NCBI GenBank assembly: GCA_004431415.1
Contig: QPMI01000469.1
Location: 124,001-188,000, forward strand
Source: Cyanophora paradoxa
Taxonomy: Eukaryota; Glaucocystophyceae; Cyanophorales; Cyanophoraceae
DNA: 64,000 nt
Direction: 5' to 3'
Below, in pieces: positions 1 to 12,611 of the stretch. How positions within the stretch are numbered: position 1 is the first letter of the stretch; each line of letters begins with the position of its first letter. The notes below the pieces were generated by a model. That model ran no database searches and was not told the DNA's origin. It was given only the letters and a program-made list of their open reading frames with translations. The translations under genes were made by a program, and so were the position numbers.

Positions 1-652
1 CTTTGATTTGAAAATGAAGCTCCTCGAAGAAAAAAAGAAAACGCACAAAAAGCTTTACGCATACTTCGTGTAGGAGAGGTACACTGAGAGGCCACGAATC
101 CATTGGAGTTTCCATTTTCTGGAATTCTTTACTTGTGTCTGAAAGCAAGAAATCATGGTGAATATAAAAAACCAGAAATGACGATGAGAAACACGGATCT
201 GCACATTTTGGCTTTCGAGCCGTAAGTTCGGCGAATTGATCAGCAAGCGGGTTACCCCATTTATATTTACTCGGCGTCGAGTCTTCGCAAGGTCCGATTT
301 GGCGTTCCCGAATCTCACTCACAGCTGAGCGCAAGGTAAATTTCTTCAAAACTGACCGCAGAGCGAAAATCCGACGACGTACAGGTTTCGAACTTCCCTC
401 TCAGGTCTTTCACAACAGATAGAAGAGTATTCTTCCGATCCTCTTCATCTGTGATAGCTCTTTGAAGCTCTTCAAGTTCAAGCCTGCAAAACGGTTAAGG
501 AACACAACCTGTACCAAAAAAACAAACGAACTCGTCAGCTCCACTAAGTTCGCGGTCGCCGCGAAGTTTCGTTTTGGAAGCTATAGAAGTGATAGCTTCT
601 TGAACACATGTCAATTGATGGGCAAGTGTCGTTGCGATTTGAAGGCATTTTG
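1..652. other. No supportable gene
   Basis: Only short open segments are present, the longest an 87-codon minus-strand segment at 55-318. It could be an exon of a gene running off the left edge, because the minus strand carries genes immediately to the right. No domain, repeat or RNA gene was recognised. Confidence 0.3.
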
Positions 653-1662
653 CTAATGACGTATCTCTCGCAAACGAGTCCTTGAGTCCATCGACCCTGA
701 GAAGTGATCGTCAATAACCTCAATAAAATCGCCAGTAAAACACTTGCCTTTCGATGAATTTTGAGGTTGATTGGATACTTCGGCGCACAGAAGGAGAACC
801 TTCTTCAGTCGACCATCTGAGTGTGCGGATAAATGTAAGCGATCAAATCCCAGAAACCGATTTTCCAACCGAAGTTCATAAATCCTCCATTGTCATGTCG
901 AGGCCTTCCGTGAGAGTTGGAAAAGACGCTTGGATTTCTGATACAATAAAGAATTCTTGAATAAAGAATAAAGAAAGGAAATTGATTGATTGAAATAATA
1001 CCGGATTTAATTTGTCGGATCGAAACTGCAAGTTCTCGCTCACGCTTTGTTTGAAGAAGTATTTGATTGGGTGAGAGGCTGTACAGGATAAGGTACAAAA
1101 AATGGAGAAATGAACAAAATAGATCGCACCTTGTAGTTTCGCGATTTTCGATGAAGCTTCCAATTTCTCGAATCAGAGCTTTTCCCAGACGAAGCAGCTC
1201 AGTTGCTTGAGGCTGCTCGTGCAAATTGTTTTCTGCCGCCTCGAGCCTGCTAGGTGCATGATTCCTCCAAATTAGGGGTGCACAGATTCGCAAAGAGGTG
1301 CACACCTTGAAGCCATGAAGTTGAAATTCTCACGCTTCATAGTCAAGAGGTCGGAAGCAACTAAAGGTAGCGAAACGAGTCAAATTAAAGCTTTCGATCG
1401 CAGATGGGAGAACAGACACACGCGAAGTACAATCTTGGTCTCCAGGAAAAAGGCGTTTCATTTCATGAACTTCAGCTGTACATGACGAAAGAGATGTTTG
1501 CTTTTCTGATGCGAGAGAAGACGCCGGTGATCCTGCATTGAAAGCATTATAAAGAATTAACGACGTCAAAAACAGAATTAGAGTCACGCCTTCCACTTTG
1601 ATGGAGGGAGTGTTTGCCAGCGGGAAGGGCATGCGCTGCAGCTGAGGAAACGGGAACGGCAT
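653..1662 (-). CDS. Putative multi-exon gene, unknown function
   Basis: The minus strand holds a 110-codon segment (1330-1662) with a hydrophobic stretch near residues 25-45 that could be a membrane anchor. A charged segment follows (about 1141-1260) that ends at a GTGCGA donor. About 50 nt later a CTGTACAG acceptor leads to another charged segment, then a GTATT...TTCAAG intron. The last open segment ends at 653. I could not close every junction in phase, so this is a string of likely exons and not a finished model. Function is not recognisable. The hydrophobic stretch may itself be retained intron, as happens in the gene at 36.3-37.2 kb. Confidence 0.3.
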
Positions 1663-1791
1663 GGCTTTCGATTCTGCTTTAGTATTAAAAACGTGTCTGA
1701 CAAGCGCTTCATGCAGGAAACCAGACCTGAATCTCTGGAAGGAGAAGAGCGGAGATCAGACAGTTTATGAGATGCACCTGCCAGGAATAGG

Positions 1792-2950
1792 TTAACGAAA
1801 ACCAGAAGAAGAAGCGGCGTTTGAGATCGGCTTTACTGTACGAAGGGAAATTTGAACAGAACGCAAGATGTCCAAAAGGATTGCACCGTTCTCTTGGTCA
1901 GTTATGTCGACCTCCGATTTAATTGAACGCTCGAGTGAACTCCCGACAGCCCTGCTGCTTGAGCTTGAAGTCTGCAAAACTTTTTCGATGTCGTCAGAAA
2001 AGTAAAAAAGAATCGGGGGCGCAAACCCTGATTGCCGTCCGAAGCTGAAGGATTCAAACTATCGTCAGAATGATGAAGAGCGACGTTACACTTGCCACGA
2101 ATATCTGCGATGAGAAAAAGATCATTTGAGGCATTTGAGGCATTTGGAGGCATACGAACCTTGAAACTCCTGGAAAAGCTTTACAACCCATAATTTCGTC
2201 TTTTTCGAAAGAGTCGCGAGTTGCAGAATCCTGCGATCTCGTTCTCATCATTACCCAGCGACCAATGCGCAAATACGCAAGGAGACGAGCGAACGAGTCG
2301 GGGTTTGAAGCGTCCAACTCCGCTCTTCGGATGTTATGGAGTTGCTCAACAGCGCTGAGGAGCTCGAAGGAAAAAGAACACAGGTTCTCCTCGGGACTTG
2401 CTTCCAAAGAGAGGCCTTTCTCGGTTCCGGCTGCGTGCTGTAACGCTGTCCGAGCGCTCAAACACTCCTGCACTTTAGTTCCGAGACTGCGCATGCACAG
2501 CAAATCATAAGGAGCAGCAGATAAACAACAGCAATCGAAGCGCACTCTTCACGCCACTTCTCCGCGGCGTCCCTACGAAGGTCTGCGTCCTCAGACGACA
2601 ATGGGTCGCCAGGCCTGCACGATTTCAGAACGCCGGCGTGATTCGAACCCATTCGAATGAGCGCACGATTCTAATGCAGCTTTGAACTGTATGGCAAGTT
2701 GATACGCCTCGGCGCGTTTGATGCCGTAACAATGGGCAAGTCGTCTCGTTTCCACCGTGCGCGGTGGCGTGGGAAGCAGCATGGTTCTGCAGAGCAGTGT
2801 ATAAGTGAGAAGTGAAGATTTAAGACAAGGCAGGATGGACTTGCATTGGCGAACCACCGAAGCACCTCGAATGCCGGCCCGTCTCTGGGCGGCCGTGGAG
2901 GAAAGGTTGCGACCGAACAGCACCGAGAGAGCTTCTAGCAATTGTCCGAC
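1792..2950 (-). CDS. Putative multi-exon coiled-coil-type gene
   Basis: Several adjacent minus-strand open segments have the charged, Ala/Glu/Leu-rich make-up of helical coding sequence (about 2170-2480, 2535-2580, 2640-2760 and 1792-1975). They are separated by short stretches with GT...AG ends, for example a donor near 2163 and an acceptor near 2107 (TCATCGCAG on the minus strand). One junction near 2790-2850 uses a GCAAGT donor, which would be a GC-AG intron. The segment near 2560 reads as a short amphipathic helix rich in Arg, Glu and Lys. The phase of at least two junctions is unresolved, so start, end and exon count are approximate. No known domain was identified. Confidence 0.35.
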
Positions 2951-3356
2951 AGCTCTTTCAGTCGGCTGCTACGCTGCAATGTCCAGTCTGTTGCTTTCGA
3001 ATGATGGATCGCGTACCCCGACCAACCACACGTACCCTCATGATCACTTCCCGTCTGCCATGCTGTGTTTACCATAACATTCCAAGCTTTAAGAGTAACA
3101 AGTACAAGCCAGCGCAGATAAACAGTCATGAACGTGAAAGAAGCACAGCCTTGCTTTTGCTCAGAATGCAAAGGCGCCTGGTGTCGGTTCGCACAAGCGC
3201 GATGCATAGAATGAAAGCTTTCTATGGATTCGGTGCACGGCCGGCATTACGCACTCGGATAGCGCGATACTCGGCGTCTGGACGATTACGCGACGGCTGG
3301 GTTCCAGCCGAGAATCTCGAGGAACTGTACATGTTGCCCTACCAAAAACAACAGAG

Positions 3357-6300
3357 TATAGAGAGCGCCAAAACGTCAACGTAAACAGGCGATCGAGGCG
3401 CTGCAGGCAAGACAGGCAGAAGCATCTCCAGCACATGAAAATGGAATTGAACCTGATGATTCTGGGAACCTCACCGAATCTGATGAGATCTGGCAAGAGT
3501 ATGCTGAGAACTCTGATCAATCTCTATCTTCGGATCTTGAACGCTCGAAACCTGAGGATTATACAAGTGCTCTTTTCACAGACTGCCCAATAACAGTTCG
3601 TACAATGCTACTGAAACCGTAATTTATTCCAGACACTATCTTATCGTCGTTCGATACAGGAAGCTTGCTACACTGCGTTTTGTTCGAGGCTCAAGACTCG
3701 GTTTCCGCAAATTCCTATCGAGAGTTTCAGCTATATCAGCAACTTTTTGAATCAGTGCTTTCTCAAGTTACCAAATCCTGTCCGCCTGGTCGGCTGGCGT
3801 TCGATGATGAATCGCGTCTCGGTATTCGCTGAGGTAAGTTTTATGACGAATGGTTCCGCACAGCGAACTCAACATTCTGCAGCCTTTCATTAGGTTTCGC
3901 CTTTGCACAGCGAACGAGAGCTCCAGGAATCTCGGTTCATTTTGCGATACAGTCTGGATTGAAGACGATTCGAGAAGTGGTGGTGCGAGCAAGAATGCGC
4001 CATGTCTTTGTGGTGGCACTGAGTATAGAACTGCAACTCGAGGCTTCTTTTTTCCTTTGAGCCAATCCTGGCAAGTATTTCTGAACAATCCACAACTATT
4101 GAAGCGTTTCATGTATGTTTCGAGTTTTCGTGGTTCTTCTCCCTCTGACTTCGTCAGGTTCGGAGCCCAGCGGGCCTCGTCAGAACGTGATTCTCCTCCA
4201 CCTTACTACTGCACCTTCAGCAACTGGGAGACGCGTCAAACCCTGGTTCGAGACTACACGGATTCAGATCACTTTCGCTACTACGTGAAAGATGGAAGAG
4301 TACTTCTCCCAGAAAATGGAAAGAAGCGGGGAATTTGCGTGCTTCTTGCGTATTCAACTGACGCGGCAGTAAAGAACCTCTGGTCCGTTTTATATCCCTT
4401 CAAATATTTAGGATTTGCAAACATGTTTTGGGACAGGACTGGAAAAGATTACGGGAGTTTCACGCCAATATTTCTGATCCCCATGACAGCACATCCACAT
4501 TTTCGGTTGCGTTCCGCCAATCCGTGTCCTTGTACATGTCCGTTGCTCACGAAGAGCGCAGAGAAAAATTGAGCGTACTGGCTTTCCTAATCGACGGAAA
4601 AGTTCACAACTTCAACGGCCTTTTTCGGTTATTTTTAACCCCATGGCTAAAAGAAGTGGATCCATGCTCTTCAAAAGCAACTGGGTAGAGCTTTGTATTC
4701 CATTTTCGCCAATCCATGACTTAATGGTAAAAAGCGTGCCATATAGGAATTGCGACACGAACGATATTGAGCATGCATATTTCAGTTGTGTTCTTAACAT
4801 CGACGATCTCCCTGGTCAGGTCGGATCTGCCCGTCTCAGTATGTTTATTTCTTTCACAACTTTTTCTATTCCTTGTCATTATATTAAGCTTGTGTTGAAC
4901 AGAACAATTCAACGCAGTATATGGCAATCCCTTTACAGAAAAAGAGTCAGTCCTGTCTGGGCCAACAACTCGCAACCCACAGTTCAAACAGTGCTGGGAG
5001 CTTCCTGCCGGTGACTGGCGGCGCGACAAGTGCATGTTTACAAAGAAGGATGATGGGCCCGCTCCTGCACGAACAGACGCGCTTATGGTTTGTTTCGAAT
5101 TTCGACATCAGAATACTTCGAATTCATTAACATTCTTCCCGCCTCCAGCGTCAGCGAGGCATTGACGCAGAGAACGCTCGACAAGACAATATGCGTGGTT
5201 TGAAAACAAAAAAAGAGCTACAGGAGTTTCTAAAAGACGATAACAGAGGTAATCAGATCCCTGATTATCGAGGTGGTGTCCCTGATAATCGAGAAGGTGT
5301 TCTCGGTCTCGCTGAAACGGCAAATTTTCCTGGATTCCTCCTTGGACCTCCACAGGACTTCTCCGCTTTCGATAGTGAATTTTTACGTGCTGGGCAGCAC
5401 CATTACGATTTGGATGTGCTCAGATGTGGAGCTCGTCATCTGGACCAAATGCATGCTTTTCAACGAGTAGGGCTCACCTTTCTCTCTGGTATCGCTCTTC
5501 CGCATGATGAATCCGCCCAAGCAAAGCTTGACAGCATTATTCAGTACATTATCATTTCTTATTGCTCGATTAAGCGATTGATTTACACTGCAACAGGAGT
5601 TCATACAGGTTTGATCCGGCGTTGACGTTCCGAATTCGAGACGATCTCCAGCAATACGCGTATCTGGGAACTCCAAAACTGAAACATGCTTGTAGGATCG
5701 CAGCAACCCACTCTACGTGGATGCACTACTCGAGCTCTGAGGTGAGGCCTACTCGAGCTACTTTTGAAAACGACGTTCTCTGAAATGCAAGCAGTTTCGC
5801 GATCCGGACTTTTTGACAACAGCTAAAATAACGAACAAGTTTTCTGAACTGCCGCGCGTCTTATCAGTCCTTCGTGCAACTCTTGATAGCGATTTGGACA
5901 ACACCAATTCCCTCTATAGAATTCTCATGATGAACGAACTCGACTTGCTTCGGGCAACGAGTGCAAAAGTGTTTCCAAGCTTCAATCAATCTCTCAATTA
6001 TCGACATATTTTCAGGTTTTGTGGAAGGACTATGTGCTTGAGCTTCGCAAACTTGCTGCGATAGTTCACGGAATGCAACGACACTATCGCCCAATTAGCT
6101 TCTGGACAACAATGAATGAGTTTCTTCCGTGCATGTTAGTTTTTTTCCATTGCTTGCTTGCATTGCATAGCATGTAGGCGTTCATCTTACCATTGCTACG
6201 CTTGCAGGATTGACCATATGGCAACGCTAGGCCCTCGTATGCAGTTTGTGCTGCTCAAGTTGAGAGAGGCGCGCACGATATGAAGGCATTACCTGGCATT

Positions 6301-7585
6301 GGAGCGCAAACATCTTTGATTCCGAGCGCCGCAAGGCGCTATGTGGTGCGCAGCACAGTGTTCCGGGCACTTCCGAGAATCTTATTTCCGCTTGGAAGGA
6401 AAAAATGTCATGTGCTGTGCTCGAGCAGCATTTCTACGATTTCATGGGACGCATTCCAGGGCTTTTGGACGACGATCGCACTGGGTCGATAATTCGAACT
6501 GTCAAACGAAATATGCCAGGTGTTATGTCCCAAGGAGTTCATACAAAGTTCCACACACGATACGGCTACAAAGTAGAGGGGAGGTGTGTTGTTTTGTTCC
6601 GCGTTATTGTGCTGATTCTGGATTTGACCCGGAATAATCTGCTTTCCCAGTGAACAAGATCCAAATTCACAATATGGGCATCTGCTTAATGCGTACCTGC
6701 GACGCGAGGCAGCTTCAAATTCCCCCCAATTGCGCCCCCTTGCGCGTTTACTCGCACGATTCATGCACGAGAAGCACGCACTTGAGGAGGGGTTAGAGTT
6801 GTACCCGGATGACATTGAAGAAGCTCCGGAACAGGCAGCCCTACGGTGCGTGTCCGGATCAGACTATCTGAAGCTTCCCTGCACTTCTAACTGAGACATA
6901 GATGCGCCTGGGGGAACTGAATTCTGATATTTGGACTCCTCAACCGTCGTACGAGGATACAAGCGTTTTGGAAGAGTCATCGAATGTGAAATGGATAGGA
7001 TTTCCTGCAAACGTCGGAGTGTACTACACAACGTTCTATGCAAACGAGCTCGTTTATTTTGGAGTGGATATGGCTTCGAGCAAACATGACACGTCATGGT
7101 TTTCTTTTGTCGAGAGCGTTTCTGCATCCAAACTTCGAGGTCGGGGTATACTTCCAGTTGGCCGATCTTATCTCTCAATGGAAGCACTTGAATCGCTGCC
7201 ACCGGATACTCTCATCCCAGTCCGGAGGTACGGGCGCGTCAGAGGACTCTTCGAATTCAAGGAGCATGGCGACAAGGCTTCCAATCATCACATAGTGCAT
7301 GTCATCATTTTTGAGCTGCCCGAGTACAACATTCTAGCAAACCTCGATGTTGTTGATACTTCGAAACAGGAGTCCAGAGAGTGGTTGTTTCCGAACGAAT
7401 TCGAGCAGTATCGAATCGAGACAGTCCCTGACTGGAGACACCCACACCTCATTCGCATTGTTCCTCCTCCATCCATCGAGCATTTAGTAGCAGCACAGAA
7501 GTCGTTTCCTTATTTTGATGAATCTGCTCAAACTGCAGTTGTGGTCGATTTCTCAGGCAGAAGACTCGAATTTAATTTCAAATGA
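3357..7585 (+). CDS. Large multi-exon gene, possibly a Tnp2/Plavaka-like transposase
   Basis: The early exons join cleanly: introns 3596-3632, 3834-3882 and 4113-4156 (37, 49 and 44 nt) all keep phase. Later introns include 5088-5148. The last exon is about 6902-7585. The N terminus is basic (KRQRKQ) and followed by an acidic Ser-rich stretch. A CxC motif (PCLCGG) follows, then a Phe-rich block (GFFFPLSQSW), an Asp-containing 'DGRVLLPENG' block, and a long helical part ending in a beta-rich C-terminal region with 'YGRVRGLFEF'. The order of these elements resembles CACTA-type transposases of the Tnp2/Plavaka kind. No catalytic DDE triad could be assigned, so this is a hypothesis. Junctions between 4.4-4.9, 5.2-5.8 and 6.2-6.3 kb are unresolved; the gene may be decayed there. 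A satellite array begins directly after the stop. Confidence 0.4.
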
Positions 7586-7599
7586 ATATTCAAGGGTCA

Positions 7600-9990
7600 T
7601 TCTCTGACTGAGCCCTGCACTCATGAGAAGAATATTTGGGTCTTTAGGCTTAACGAGTTTCATTGGCAGGTTTATGAGAACATGATTCGGTGATAACGCG
7701 AAAATCAGCAACCAGTATCGTGCAGGGTGTTAAAGAAGCCCTTGTAGCCTTGAACCAGTGAAGAGATGATCAACTGAGCCCTGCACTCATGAGAAGAATA
7801 TTCGAGCCTTTAAGGCTTTATTTGTCGGATCATGAGAACATGATTTGGCGATATCGCGAAAATCAGCAACCAGTGTCGTGCAGGCTGTTTCAGAAGCCCT
7901 TGTGGCCTTGTCCCGTGAAGAGATGATCAACTGAGCCCTGCACTCATGAGAAGAATATTTGGGTCTTTAGGTTTTAAGAGTTTCATTGGCCGGTTCATGA
8001 GAACACCAACGCGAAAATCAGCAACCAGTGTCGTGCAGGCTGTTTCAGAAACCCTTGTGGCCTTGAGACTATGAAGAGATGATCAACTGAGCCCTGCACT
8101 CATGAGAAGAATATTTGGGTCTTTGAGGCTTTATTTGTCGGATCATGAGAACATGATTCAGTCCCAACGAGAAAATCAGCATCCAGTGCCGTGCAGGCTG
8201 TTTTAGAAGCCCTAGTGGCCTTGAGCCCGTGAAGAGATGATCAACTAAGCCCTGCACTCATGAGAAGAATATTTGAGCCTTTAAGGCTTTAAGAGTTTCA
8301 TTGGCCGGTTCATGAGAACACCATTCGGTGATAACGCGAAAATCAGCAACCAGTGTCGTGCAGGCTGTTTCAGAAACCCTTGTGGCCTTGAGACAATGAA
8401 GAGATGATAAACTGAGCCCTGCACTCATGAGAAGCCTTGAAGAATATTCAGATTTGTCGGATCATGAGAACATGATTCAGTGCCAACGAGAAAATCAGCA
8501 TCCAGTGCCGTGCAGGCTGTTTAAGAAGCCTTGTGGCCATGAGCCCGTGAAGAGATGATCAAATAAAACCTGCACTCATGAAAAGATAATTTGAGGCTGA
8601 TCATGAACATGATTTGGCGATATCGCGAAAATAAGCAACCAGTGTCGTGCAGGCTGTTTCAGAAGCCCTTGTGGCCTTGTCCCCGTGAAGAGATGATCAA
8701 CTGAGCCCTGCACTCATGAGAAGAATATTTGGGTTTTTAGGCTTAACGAGTTTCATTGGCCGGTTCATGAGAACACCATTCGGTGATAACGCGAAAATCA
8801 GCATCCAGTTTCGTGCAGGGTGTTTAAGAAGCCCTTGTGGCCTTGAACCAGTGAAGAGATGATCAACTAAGCCCTGCACTCAGGAGAAGAATATCTGGGG
8901 GTTTCGTCTTTAAGGGTTTCATTGGCCGGTTCATGAGACCATGATTCGGTGATAACGCGAAAATCAGCAACCAGTGTCGTGCAAGCTGTTCTTGAAGCCC
9001 TTGTGGCCTTGAGCCCGTGAAGAGATGATCAACTTAGCCCTGCACTCATGAGAAGAATATTTGGGTCTTTAGGCTTTAAGAGTTTCATTGGCCGGTTCAT
9101 GAGAACACCATTCGGTGATAACGCGAAAATCAGCAACCAGTGTCGTGCAGGCTGTTTCAGAAACCCTTGTGGCCTTGAGACTATGAAGAGATGATCAACT
9201 GAGCCCTGCACTCATGAGAAGAATATTTGGGTCTTTGAGGCTTTATATGTCGGATCATGAGAACATGATTCGGTGATAACGCGAAAATCAGCAAACAGTA
9301 TCGTGCAGGGTGTTAAAGAAGCCCTTGTGGCCTTGAACCAGTGAAGAGATGATCAACTTAGCCCTGCACTCATGAGAAGAATATTTGGGTCTTTAGGCTT
9401 TAAGAGTTTCATTGGCCGGTTCATGAGAACCATTCGGTGATAACGCGAAAATCAGCAACCAGTGTCGTGCAGCTGTTTCAGAAACCTTGTGCCTTGAGAC
9501 TATGAGAGATGATCAACTGAGCCTGCACTCATGAGAAGAATATTTGGTCTTGAGGCTTTATATGTCGGATCATGAGAACATGATTCGGTGATAACGCGAA
9601 AATCAGCAAACAGTATCGTGCAGGGTGTTAAGAAGCCTTGTGGCCTTGAACCAGTGAAGAGATGATCAACTTAGCCCTGCACTCATGAGAAGAATATTTG
9701 AGCCTTTAAGGCTTTAAGAGTTTCATTGGCCGGTTCATGAGAACACCATTCGGTGATAACGCGAAAATCAGCAACCAGTGTCGTGCAGGCTGTTTCAGAA
9801 ACCCTTGTGGCCTTGAGACAATGAAGAGATGATCAACTGAGCCCTGCACTCATGAGAAGAATATTCAGATTTGTCGGATCATGAGAACATGATTCAGTGC
9901 CAACGAGAAAATCAGCATCCAGTGCCGTGCAGGCTGTTTTAGAAGCCCTAGTGGCCTTGTCGTGGCTCACACTGTCGTGCAGGCTCAAGT
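7600..9990. repeat. Satellite array, about 15 units of 139-167 bp
   Basis: The motif GCCCTGCACTCATGAGAAGA recurs near 7612, 7778, 7935, 8091, 8249, 8415, 8566, 8705, 8871, 9037, 9203, 9361, 9521, 9674 and 9841. Each unit also carries ATGATTCGGTGATAACGCGAAAATC-type and GTCGTGCAGGCTGTTT-type blocks. Units differ by substitutions and by presence or absence of a segment of about 10 bp (166- versus about 157-bp forms). Small ORFs inside simply repeat with the array and are not genes. Copies at 9381-9660 are near-identical to 9040-9360 apart from shortened homopolymers. Confidence 0.95.
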
Positions 9991-10061
9991 TTCATTTCCG
10001 ATTCATATTTTGCCGTTACATTTCGAGTTTACCGGCTCAAGAAACAATGTTTTTTCCCTAC

Positions 10062-11744
10062 TTATACAGAGAGAGAGAGAGTGAGTTCTCTTTTGGTAAT
10101 GTTCAAGAGTTTGCATTCGGCTTCTTCTTGCTGCGATTCTGTTCGTCGACTTTGTCGCGTCCTCGTTTCGATGACCTGCAATGTCCACCAACACATTGGA
10201 AAGCGCCAGTAATGAACACATTGCGCGTACGTAACGCACATCGCTGAGCTGGTGAAGTAACAAACACATCCTAGGCGGTTGAACTTGTTTGTGTCGTCAC
10301 AAAGTCGAAGTGGTTGAAAGATATGCTTTGAAATTGAGTCCCAAGTCACTCTATACTGTAGCATAAACTGCGAATGCGAATGGGTCGCAAAAAAGGATTT
10401 TATAAAATGGAAACAAATTACTGACCATAACAAGAAGATTGTATGCATTGATTTCGCGTTCAAGTGCTGGCATCCAAATATTGTCTTCCACTTCGTGAAT
10501 TCTCTTCATCATCTGATGCGCTCTCAGAATGCGGCAAAACTGATTGTGCGCTGATTGTGCGCAAACCGCATAGATGTGTCCTGCAAGCTTAAGGTTATGT
10601 CCTTGATCTCGTGTATCGCATTTGAGCTTATACATGCCAGGAATAGTGAGCGGAAAGCTCTCTCGCGCCGGCAGGATGTTGATGGCAGTCGGGTAAAGGA
10701 ATTCTTTTCTGTCACGGCTCTGCTTCCGAGCGACGTAGAATTCATTTGCAGCTTGATTGTATTCGACGGCAAGATGCTGCGTATCATCAGCGTTTGAAAC
10801 TCTGCTGTGAAACATCTTCTTGTGATGCACCTTGAGTATGCACTGGCGATTTGAAGTGAGGTCTGCAAACGATTGCGGTTGACAATTTGGATTGATGACA
10901 AGAACTTTCCAGTTTTTATATGTCGGAGCCTGTAGACGAAGGAGTTCCGGCTCTTGTGCGTCTCCAAGCATGATGCGTTTTGGATGCCCTGGTTCGATCG
11001 CGGGACGAAGCCTGATCTTTTGAAATTTTCCAAAACGCGCTTCGCGTCGAACTGGAATCCAGCGCAAGTCTCCTTGCGTCCGTGTGGGATCGTTAATGTG
11101 AATCTCTTCAAATTCGGCGACGTGTGGGATTCGGATGCAGGAGTCGACGGAAGAGAGCTTTGTGCCAGCACAAAACCCGATTTGCCCGTAGATGTGAGCG
11201 TCTAAACGCGTTTCACCTTCCGGAGAAAGCGCCAAGCAGCATCCACATTTTGCTCGATTGATGGGAAAACGCAATTTGAGTTCCGGATCCACGACAAACT
11301 TGGGATAAAGAAAGCAATCCTTGCATGGCTGTTCATTGACGATTGGACAAAAGGAGCCGCCCTTGCATTTAGTATCCTTGGCAGATGACGGATCGTCAGG
11401 CCCGTCAGAAGTTTGAAGAAAATAATGGAGAAGGTCTTACGGCAGAGCGGGCGATCTCAAAATCGGATTGATCCTCTTCGTCCACGCCCTCAAGCGAGTG
11501 TTGCTTGAACCCCTCGGTTTCGGGTTCGATACACTTTCGGCAGTTAGTTTGAGCAGGCCGGCCCCCATGATGTGTTTGAACAGGTTTCATAATTACCTGC
11601 AGCATTGTAGGCGAAGACAACATCGTGTCGGCGTCTGGAGACGAACGGGAGGAGTCCTGCGTACGAGTCACGATGGTCGACCAACGAAGAATCGTCACTG
11701 AACCTGTCTTGTTCGTCTGCAATATCGATGTTGAAACTGCGCAT
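10062..11744 (-). CDS. Multi-exon protein of unknown function, Cys-rich N-terminal part
   Basis: Three exons are solid. Minus-strand exon 11376-10426 (317 codons, phase 0 at both ends) is joined by intron 10368-10425 (58 nt) to exon 10367-10062, which ends in a stop. An upstream exon ends at 11441 before intron 11377-11440 (64 nt, GTAAG donor). Further 5' exons reach about 11744. The protein has a NCRKC motif in the first part. The second exon starts with Cys-rich sequence (CKGGSFCP, PCKDC, CGCC), suggesting a metal-binding module of about 60 residues. A long region of mixed alpha/beta character and a Gln/Glu-rich tail follow. No family was recognised. The 5' end is uncertain because the phase of the first small intron (11.65-11.70 kb) could not be fixed. 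Confidence 0.65.
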
Positions 11745-12136
11745 CGTCCAATCAGGTTACTTGGTTAGAACTCGGGCGCATTCATCGGCTAGAGCGCTAT
11801 GCTTACGAGGGTGATGAACGGTCATCATCAGCGTGAGGATCTCCTTCCGACATCGGCGCCTTCGAGATTTCCTCAACAGGTGGCGCGAAATACAAAAGAT
11901 CAAGTACCCTGCTGGTTGCAAGCATTGTACCCGCAATGTACCCGAAGCGTACCCCAGAGATTTTGAACTGCACGCTGGCCAGCGGCTGTGAACGGTGTGG
12001 ACGGTGAGCTCGCTTTCAGCCGCGATCGGCGGTAAACAGTGAGCCCGTGCATCCGGCGCCTGCGTAGCTCGCCACGGCAACGTTGGGGCTGCCAGCGCGC
12101 GAATGGATTCCCGTGTGGCGCACGTAGAAGGCGCAC

Positions 12137-12442
12137 GTGTTGATGTACCGACATGCGCTGATCTTCAGTCGAAGCTTCCTGCCCTTTTTGGTGCGCGGGG
12201 CAGCACAACCGCCTCTGATTAGCCGGCGCTACCGGGGTTTGACTGCTTCCGCAGCGTCTATGGTTGCGACACCAGAGCAAGAGGAGGAAGCTATCGAGCG
12301 GCGGAAACGAATGAGCGAAGACATCCTCGCGCGGCGGCAGAAACTGAAACAAGCTGCTGTGACTACGAGTCCCGTTGTTGCATCTAAGACTTCGACTTGT
12401 GGGATTATCCCTGCAGGACAAGCCAGTCAGATAAAGCGGTAC
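12137..12442 (+). pseudogene. Partial copy of the Ulp1 gene 5' end
   Basis: The sequence around 12120-12370 closely matches 15770-16000, the 5' part of the Ulp1-like gene downstream. Shared parts are the leader (ATG...CATGC..CTGA.CTTCAGTCGAAGCTTCCTG), a probable intron with GTGCGCGG donor and CTTCCGCAG acceptor, and an exon encoding EQEEEA.ERRKRMSE.ILARR. Read through, the copy gives a 102-codon ORF with an Arg/Ala/Leu-rich start that could look like a mitochondrial presequence. The intron interpretation explains that start better. The similarity ends after about 240 bp, so I read this as a duplicated fragment. It could still supply the 5' exon of the F-box gene that follows. Confidence 0.5.
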
Positions 12443-12611
12443 TAGAAATTTCGTTCTGACTTCTTGCATTCGTTGACTGTTTCCCTCCGGATCCTTCAGG
12501 ACTGTTGCCAACAGTAGAATCCGATCCAAGGCGATATCTTTGCCGAATCCCTGGTCTGCCGCTTCCGCTTCTGCTTGTTCGTTCCACTTCTGGTCATAAC
12601 ATTTCCTGCAG

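Noticed and set aside
8069-9211. Several similar 60-62-codon minus-strand ORFs
   Set aside because: They lie in the 139-167-bp satellite and repeat with it; units differ by frame-changing indels.
7600-9990. CRISPR array
   Set aside because: Units are 139-167 bp without short alternating repeats and unique spacers, and the genome is eukaryotic.
12137-12300. Mitochondrial targeting peptide on the 12.1-kb ORF
   Set aside because: The Arg/Ala/Leu-rich part coincides with a probable intron (GTGCGCGG...CTTCCGCAG) that is shared with the paralogue at 15.8 kb.
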